From NCBI RefSeq assembly GCF_001541315.1, contig NZ_LMVK01000050.1:62001-126000 (forward strand): a DNA stretch of 64,000 nt, written 5' to 3'. Below, one piece after another: positions 58,379 to 64,000 of this stretch. The translations under genes and the position numbers were made by a program. Source of the DNA: Agrobacterium tumefaciens str. B6 (lineage in GTDB: Bacteria; Pseudomonadota; Alphaproteobacteria; Rhizobiales; Rhizobiaceae). Numbering within the stretch: position 1 is the first letter of the stretch; each line of letters opens with the position of its first letter. Below the pieces are notes generated by a model, which worked only from the letters and a program-made list of their open reading frames with translations, did no database searches and was not told the origin of the DNA.

Positions 58379-60328
58379 ATGCGCGATGGCGAAGCATTTT
58401 CACTGGGCGTAACGCGCCGAACCTTTATGGCGGGGCTTGGCGGCGTGGCCGCCCTTTCCGTCATCGGGACCTCGGCGCGGGCTGCTGCCGGCAAGCAGGC
58501 GCCGCAACTGGAGGCGCTGGTAAAGGACGGTAAATTGCCGCCCTTGGCCGAACGTCTGCCGAAAAATCCGATGGTGGTGACACCGCACGAGAAAATCGGC
58601 TCCTATGGCGGCACGTTGCGCCGTGGCCTGCGCGGTTCGTCGGACCATAACGGCATCCTGCGCATGGTCGGCAATCAGGGGCTGGTTCGCTGGAATATGG
58701 ACTTCACCGAGGTTCTGCCGAACCTTGCGGTGAAGTGGGAAGTCAACGACGATGCTTCGCAATTCACCTTCCATTTGCTGGAGGGCGCAAAATGGTCGGA
58801 TGGTCATCCCTTCACCGCAGATGACGTGGTGTTCGCCATCGAGGACTGCATCAAGAACAAGGAGCTTTACAGCGCCACGCCGGCGCAGCTCTCCGTTGCG
58901 GGCAAGGCGGTCGATGTCGAAAAAGTCGATGATTTCACGGTAAAGTTCAAATTCGCAGCGCCGAATGCGCTTTATCTCGAAAACCTCGCCACGCCGCTCG
59001 GCCAGCATCCGACGCTGTTTCCCAAGCATTATTGCAGCAAGTTCCTGCCTAAATACAACACGGCGCTCGATGCCGATGTGAAGGCTGCGGGTGTCTCCAG
59101 CTGGACGGAACTGTTCCGGGCGAAGTGCGGCGATATCGAAATTCCGTCCCGCTGGTCGAATGTCGACAAGCCGACCCTTGATCCGTGGGTGGTGAAGGAA
59201 CCCTATTCCGGCGGTGCGACACGGGTGGTCATGACCCGCAACCCTTACTTCTGGCAGGTCGATACCGAAGGCAACCAGCTGCCCTATATCGATGAAATCA
59301 ATTTCGGCATTTCGCAGGATGTCGAATCGCTGATGCTGAACGTCATTTCCGGCAAGATCGATATTCAGGAGCGCCATATCAGCGTTCTCGCCAACAAGCC
59401 GACCCTGTCTCAGAACATGAAAAAAGGCGATTATCGCCTGCTCACTCTGGTGCCGTCTGCCGCGCAGCAATGCCAGATCTACCTGAACATCACCCATAAA
59501 GACCCGGCAATGCGCAAGATGTTCGCGGACAAGTCCTTCCGTCAGGCGCTGTCGATCGCGCTCAACCGGCAGGAAATCATCGACATCGTCTATTTCAGCC
59601 AGAGCGAGGGGTATCAGGCCGGACCACGCCCGACACACCCCTGGTATAATGAAAAGCTGGCGCGCCAGTTCACCGAATATGATGCCGACAAGGCGAATGA
59701 TCTTCTCGACAAGGCCGGTTACGACAAGAAGAACGGCAACGGCACGCGGTTGCGGCCTGATGGCCAGCCCGTCTTCTTCTCGATCGACGTCATCCCGACG
59801 CTCTATCCCGATCTGGTCGATGCGCTGGAACTGGTGAAGGCGCAATGGGCGCAGATCGGTGTCGACATCAAGGTCAACACCATCGAACGCGCGCTCTATT
59901 ATACACGCGGCGATGACAACGCCCATGATGCTGCCGTCTGGCCCGGCCCCGGCGGTCTCGACCCGATGCTTGATCCGCGCGATTTCTTCGCATTCCACCC
60001 GCAGGGTTCGCGTTACGCCATTCCGTGGGCGCTCTGGTACACCTCGAATGGCCAGAAGGGCGAAGAGCCGCCGGAAAGCCAGAAGAAGCGCTTCAAGCTG
60101 TTTGACGAGGCCCGCTCGACGGCCGACCTTGCCAAACGCGGCGAGAAGATGAAGGAAATCTTCGATATCGCGGCGGAAGAGTTCGAGACGATCGGCCTCT
60201 GCCTTGCCGTTGGTGGTTTCGGCATCATCCGCAATAATCTGCGCAATGTGCCGGAAACGGAACCCGACAGCTGGACATGGCCCAACCCCGGCCCGGCGCT
60301 GCCGCAACAGTTCACCTTCACAAGCTGA
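58379..60328 (+). CDS. Family-5 ABC substrate-binding protein with a Tat signal
   Basis: 649 residues from the ATG at 58379, eight bases after GGGAGG. The N-terminus VTRRTFMAGLGGVAALSVIG has a twin-arginine motif and an AxA site (ARA), so it is probably exported folded by Tat, unlike the Sec-type binder at 11497. OppA/DppA fold (SBP_bac_5): YGGTLRRGLRGSSDHNG, LLEGAKWSDGHPFTADDVVF. GKLPPLAERLP just after the signal repeats the motif of the galactoside binder, hinting at a sugar-type ligand. It heads the second Opp/Dpp-type importer. Confidence 0.9.
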   Translation: MRDGEAFSLGVTRRTFMAGLGGVAALSVIGTSARAAAGKQAPQLEALVKDGKLPPLAERLPKNPMVVTPHEKIGSYGGTLRRGLRGSSDHNGILRMVGNQGLVRWNMDFTEVLPNLAVKWEVNDDASQFTFHLLEGAKWSDGHPFTADDVVFAIEDCIKNKELYSATPAQLSVAGKAVDVEKVDDFTVKFKFAAPNALYLENLATPLGQHPTLFPKHYCSKFLPKYNTALDADVKAAGVSSWTELFRAKCGDIEIPSRWSNVDKPTLDPWVVKEPYSGGATRVVMTRNPYFWQVDTEGNQLPYIDEINFGISQDVESLMLNVISGKIDIQERHISVLANKPTLSQNMKKGDYRLLTLVPSAAQQCQIYLNITHKDPAMRKMFADKSFRQALSIALNRQEIIDIVYFSQSEGYQAGPRPTHPWYNEKLARQFTEYDADKANDLLDKAGYDKKNGNGTRLRPDGQPVFFSIDVIPTLYPDLVDALELVKAQWAQIGVDIKVNTIERALYYTRGDDNAHDAAVWPGPGGLDPMLDPRDFFAFHPQGSRYAIPWALWYTSNGQKGEEPPESQKKRFKLFDEARSTADLAKRGEKMKEIFDIAAEEFETIGLCLAVGGFGIIRNNLRNVPETEPDSWTWPNPGPALPQQFTFTS

Positions 60329-60340
60329 TACCACCACATG

Positions 60341-60368
60341 GGCGTCGCTGCCGTAACGCGGCGACGCC
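60341..60368 (+). repeat. Hairpin between binding-protein and permease genes
   Basis: GGCGTCGCTGC / GCGGCGACGCC pair over 11 bases (one wobble) around CGTAAC, 12 bases after the binding-protein stop, with no U-tract. Fourth case in this window of a hairpin at this position. Confidence 0.82.
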
Positions 60369-60449
60369 TCTCAGGTTGTTTCGACCACGCGCATACCGTT
60401 TCCTTAGTGGAAGGCGGTGCGTATGGCACAATGTGATTGCGAGAGCGAC

Positions 60450-61436
60450 ATGCTGCTTTTTATCGTAAAACGCCTGCTGTGGATGATACCGTCCCTGTTT
60501 GCCGTCAGTTTCCTTGCCTTTGTCCTGATCCAGCTGCCGCCCGGTGACTATGTGACGACCTATATCGCCACACTGGCTGCCTCCAACGAGGTCATCGACC
60601 ACAATACCGCGGCGCAGCTGCGTGAACGTTTCGGCCTCGACGATCCCATGATCGTGCAATATCTGAAATGGATATGGGGCATCATCAGCCGTGGCGATTT
60701 CGGCATCTCGTTCGAATGGCAGCAGCCGGTTTCGGGCCTTATCTGGGAGCGTATGGCGCTGACGCTGGTTCTGGCCATCGCAAGCCTTCTCGCCACCTGG
60801 GCCATCGCACTTCCGATCGGCGTCTTCTCCGCCGTGCGCAAATATTCGATCGGCGATTATCTCTTCACCGCCTTTTCCTTCTTCGGCCTTTCCATACCCT
60901 CGTTCCTGCTGGCGCTGGTGCTGATGTATGTGGCTGCGGTGGAGTTCGGGGCCGATGTCGGCGGGCTGTTTTCAGCTGAATATGAAACGGCCTCCTGGAG
61001 CATCGCCAAGATGGTTGACCTTATGGCTCATATCTGGCTGCCGGTCGCCATTCTTGCCGTGTCTTCCACCGCAAGCCTCATCCGCGTCATGCGCGCCAAC
61101 ATGCTGGACGAATTGCCCAAACCCTATGTGACCACGGCGCGGGCGAAAGGTTTGTCCGAGTTCAAGCTGCTGACGAAATATCCGCTCAGAATTGCGCTCA
61201 ACCCGTTCATTTCCACCATCGCATGGCTTTTGCCAAACCTTATTTCGGGCTCCGTGGTGGTCGCCATCGTGCTCAATCTGCCGACGGCCGCACCCCTGCT
61301 TCTGCAGTCGCTGATGGCGCAGGACATGTATCTCGCCGGCGCTTTCGTGCTTCTGATCTGCGCGCTGACGCTGATCGGATCGCTTATCAGCGACATCCTG
61401 CTTGCGCTGGTCGATCCGCGCATCCGTCTCGAATAG
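60450..61436 (+). CDS. ABC transporter permease, DppB type
   Basis: 328 residues from the ATG at 60450 (MLLFIVKRLLWMIPSLFAVS); an upstream in-frame ATG at 60417 adds a cysteine-rich hydrophilic piece and is less likely. PPGDYVTTYI-like periplasmic motif, about six spans and the coupling loop TTARAKGLSEFKLLTKYPLR. Ends 9 bases before the DppC-type gene. Confidence 0.92.
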   Translation: MLLFIVKRLLWMIPSLFAVSFLAFVLIQLPPGDYVTTYIATLAASNEVIDHNTAAQLRERFGLDDPMIVQYLKWIWGIISRGDFGISFEWQQPVSGLIWERMALTLVLAIASLLATWAIALPIGVFSAVRKYSIGDYLFTAFSFFGLSIPSFLLALVLMYVAAVEFGADVGGLFSAEYETASWSIAKMVDLMAHIWLPVAILAVSSTASLIRVMRANMLDELPKPYVTTARAKGLSEFKLLTKYPLRIALNPFISTIAWLLPNLISGSVVVAIVLNLPTAAPLLLQSLMAQDMYLAGAFVLLICALTLIGSLISDILLALVDPRIRLE

Positions 61437-61445
61437 GAGGGCGCC

Positions 61446-62570
61446 ATGAGCGATATCACCATTACCACCAATGCCCGGCAGGACCGCGCCGCCGTCGCCT
61501 CGCAGTGGCAGCTCATCTGGTGGGCATTCAAGCGCCACAAGCTGGCCATGGCCGCCCTGTTCATCACCATTGCCATGTATATCGTTGCGCTGGTGCCCGG
61601 CTTCTTCGCCATCAACGATCCGGTGCTGCAGAACGCCCGCGCCACCTTCCATCCGCCGCAGCGCGTCCATTTCGTCGATACGACCGAGGGTTTCTCGCTC
61701 GGGATGCATTATTATCCGCTGAAGCTGACCCGTAACCCCGAAACGCTGGCTGCCGTGTTCGTGGAAGATACGGCCAAGAAAATACCGATCCAGCTTTTTG
61801 GCAGGGGTTACGAATATTCCGTATTCGGCCTGTTCAACACGAATATCCACCTGCTGGCTTCCACCGACAAGACGCGCCCGCTTTTCCTGTTCGGCGCGGA
61901 CCGCCTCGGACGCGATGTCTTTAGCCGCGTGGTGCAGGGTGCGCAGGTTTCCCTGTCGATCGGTCTCGTCGGCGTGTTTTTCTCGCTGCTGCTCGGCGTC
62001 GTCCTGGGCGGTATCTCCGGTTATTATGGCGGCCGCATCGATTTCGTCATGCAGCGCGTGATCGATTTCGTGCTGTCGCTGCCCACCATTCCCATCTGGC
62101 TGGCGCTGGCCGCCGCCCTGCCGCAGGGCTGGCCTGCCACGCTTCAATACATGATGATCACCATCATCCTGTCCCTGACCGGCTGGGCGCAGCTTGCCCG
62201 CGTCGTGCGCGGCCGGTTCCTGTCGCTCCGAACCGAAGAATTCGTGGCCGCGGCGCGGCTGGATGGCGTGCCGGAAGGGCGCATCATCTTTCGCCATATG
62301 CTGCCGAGTTTTTCGAGCCATATCATCGCCTCGGTCACGCTTGCGGTTCCGGCGATGATCCTTGCGGAAACCTCGCTCTCATTCCTCGGTCTCGGTCTCC
62401 AGCCGCCGACGATTTCCTGGGGCGTGCTGCTTCGCGAGGCGCAGAATATCCGTTCGATTGCAACCGCGCCGTGGCTGTTCCTGCCGGGCGTCGCTGTTGT
62501 CATTGCCGTCATGGCGCTCAATCTGCTCGGTGACGGCCTGCGCGATGCAGCCGATCCCTATAATAAGTGA
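61446..62570 (+). CDS. ABC transporter permease, DppC type
   Basis: 374 residues after GGAGGGCGCC. First membrane span ~38-58, a long periplasmic insertion to ~150 (as in the protein at 14738), then five spans and the coupling loop [20 protein letters not shown]. Ends 8 bases before the fused ATPase gene. Confidence 0.92.
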   Translation: MSDITITTNARQDRAAVASQWQLIWWAFKRHKLAMAALFITIAMYIVALVPGFFAINDPVLQNARATFHPPQRVHFVDTTEGFSLGMHYYPLKLTRNPETLAAVFVEDTAKKIPIQLFGRGYEYSVFGLFNTNIHLLASTDKTRPLFLFGADRLGRDVFSRVVQGAQVSLSIGLVGVFFSLLLGVVLGGISGYYGGRIDFVMQRVIDFVLSLPTIPIWLALAAALPQGWPATLQYMMITIILSLTGWAQLARVVRGRFLSLRTEEFVAAARLDGVPEGRIIFRHMLPSFSSHIIASVTLAVPAMILAETSLSFLGLGLQPPTISWGVLLREAQNIRSIATAPWLFLPGVAVVIAVMALNLLGDGLRDAADPYNK

Positions 62571-62578
62571 GGTCCTGA

Positions 62579-64000
62579 TGAGCGACATTCTCTCCATGAA
62601 GCCCGCCAGGCCGCTGCTCGAAGTCCGCAATCTCGTAACCGAATTTCCGGTCCGAAACGGCGTCTTCCGGGCGGTCAACGATCTGTCTTTTTCCATCGAT
62701 CCCGGCAAGACCCTCTGCGTCGTCGGCGAAAGCGGCTCCGGCAAATCCGTCACCGCCCGCTCGATCCTGCAGATCATCGACACCCCCGGCCGCATTGCGT
62801 CCGGGTCGATCATCCTCAACCGCGCCGATGGCACCTCTTTGGATCTGGCAAAGCTTGATCCGCGCAGCCGGGCCATCCGCTCGGTGCGCGGCGCTGATAT
62901 CGCGATGATTTTTCAGGAGCCGATGTCGTCGCTTTCACCCGTGCATACGGTGGGTGATCAGATCACCGAGGTCCTGCGTCTGCATCTGAAAATGAGCAAG
63001 GCACAGGCGCGGGCCGAGGCCATCGAGCTGCTGCGGCAGGTGGAAATTCCCAATCCCGAAAAGGCGCTGGATCGTTACGCTTTCCAATATTCGGGTGGCA
63101 TGCGCCAGCGTGCGATGATCGCCATGGCGCTGGCCTGCAAACCGCAACTGTTGATCGCCGACGAACCAACGACGGCGCTTGACGTCACCACACAGGCCGA
63201 AATACTCGACCTGATATCGCGGCTGCAAAAGGCGCATGGCATGGCGGTGTTGTTCATCACCCATGACATGGGCGTGGTGGCGCAGATCGCCGATGACGTG
63301 CTGGTCATGCATCATGGTGTCGCCAAGGAATATGGCGCCGTCGAGCAGATATTCCACAGCCCGCAGGACCCCTATACCCGCATGCTGATCGGCTCCGTGC
63401 TGAAGCTGGAGCAGAAGGCGGAAATCCGGCTTGCGCGGCCTCCGCTCGATCTCACGGCTGCGCCGGTGCTCGAAGTGAACGACCTTTCCATGCACTTCGG
63501 TGAAATGAAGGCGCTGGATGGCGTGTCGATCAAGCTTCTGCCGGGCGAGACGCTTGGCATCGTCGGCGAAAGCGGCTCCGGCAAGACAACGATGGGCCGC
63601 TCCATCATGCGTCTTTACGATCCGACCGGCGGCGAGATGCGTTATCGCCGGGCGGATGGCACGGTGGTCGACTTGGCCAAAATCGAAGGTGCCGAACTGA
63701 AAGCCGCGCGGCGTGAATTGCGTATGGTTTTCCAGGACCCTTTCGGCTCGCTCAATCCGCGCATGACGGTGGCGCAGGTCATCGGCGAGCCGTTGCTGGT
63801 CAACGGCATTGCCAGGGGCAAGGAACTGGATGAACGCGTCTGCGCCCTGATGGAGCAGGTGGGTCTCGATCCGGCCGGGCGCGAACGTTACCCGCACGCC
63901 TTTTCCGGCGGACAGCGCCAGCGCATCGGGATTGCCCGCGCCATCACGCTGAAACCCCGCATCATCGTTGCGGATGAGGCGACGTCAGCGCTTGATGTTT
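62579..64000 (+). CDS. Fused double ATPase of the Opp/Dpp type (cut by window edge)
   Basis: The frame runs from the ATG at 62579 to the right edge without a stop, giving about 474 residues. First cassette: Walker A GESGSGKS (~residue 45), signature YSGGMRQR, Walker [10 protein letters not shown]. Second: Walker A GESGSGKT (~330), signature FSGGQRQR, Walker [14 protein letters not shown] at the very edge; Glu-Ala replaces the usual Glu-Pro. Same architecture as the fused ATPase at 15887. The remaining ~80-100 residues and any downstream genes are outside. Confidence 0.92.

Noticed and set aside
1-64000. tRNA or rRNA genes, integrases and insertion-sequence transposases
   Set aside because: I looked for typical tRNA arms, CCA ends, rRNA-like stretches and transposase motifs and saw none, so no genomic island boundary can be proposed.

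Overview
The window looks like part of a secondary replicon of a Rhizobiales bacterium, most likely Agrobacterium (linear-chromosome type). It is GC-rich and dense with ABC importers. It carries a melA/agp-type alpha-galactoside operon, a third, tailless FtsZ, an NAD-dependent formate dehydrogenase operon, a small DUF1127 protein followed by an sRNA with anti-Shine-Dalgarno loops, and several copies of the intergenic palindromic repeats common in rhizobia. From memory the order resembles the Agrobacterium fabrum C58 Atu46xx-47xx region; I could not check this.

Layout. (1) 1-3469, minus: a sugar ABC importer (binding protein plus MalF/MalG-type permeases) ending in an argininosuccinate lyase-like gene cut by the window edge. 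Divergent from it are a ROK regulator, a large PIG-L/LmbE-type deacetylase and an EamA transporter (3724-8280). (2) 8297-18949: a membrane protein, an AraC regulator, then a galactoside operon: GH4 enzyme, family-5 binding protein, two permeases, fused ATPase, GH4 alpha-galactosidase. (3) 19393-24352: an HlyD / RbbA-like / ABC-2 efflux operon. (4) 24490-27845: an outer-membrane barrel protein, DUF1127 protein, multi-hairpin sRNA, orphan response regulator and short FtsZ. (5) 28127-38688: a probable hydroxyproline catabolic cluster: GntR regulator, DapA-family enzyme, Ldh-type reductase, polar amino acid ABC importer, FAD oxidoreductase, aconitase X and a proline-racemase-family enzyme. (6) 38836-44532: a LacI-type regulator, small barrel protein, second amino-acid-type ABC importer and a D-2-hydroxyacid dehydrogenase. 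(7) 44721-46934: a PAS-GGDEF-EAL protein. (8) 47241-55386: a LysR regulator, formate dehydrogenase subunits G, B, A, D, and an oxalate/formate-type MFS transporter. (9) 55497-64000: a GntR/SMP-30/DapA-family operon divergent from a second Opp/Dpp-type importer whose fused ATPase runs off the right edge.

Most units follow one plan: a one-component regulator, an importer, and one to four catabolic enzymes for a plant- or soil-derived nutrient (galactosides, hydroxyprolines, sugar acids, formate). Between units lie hairpin terminators and mosaic palindromic repeats. Four of the five importer operons have a hairpin just after the binding-protein gene. The non-coding highlight is the four-hairpin sRNA at 25768-25930, in which every loop carries CCTCCTCCC. 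The enzymatic highlight is the hydroxyproline cluster, whose racemase-family member has Ser/Thr where the catalytic cysteines normally sit.

All functions are inferred by reading motifs and context. No database search, folding or alignment was run.
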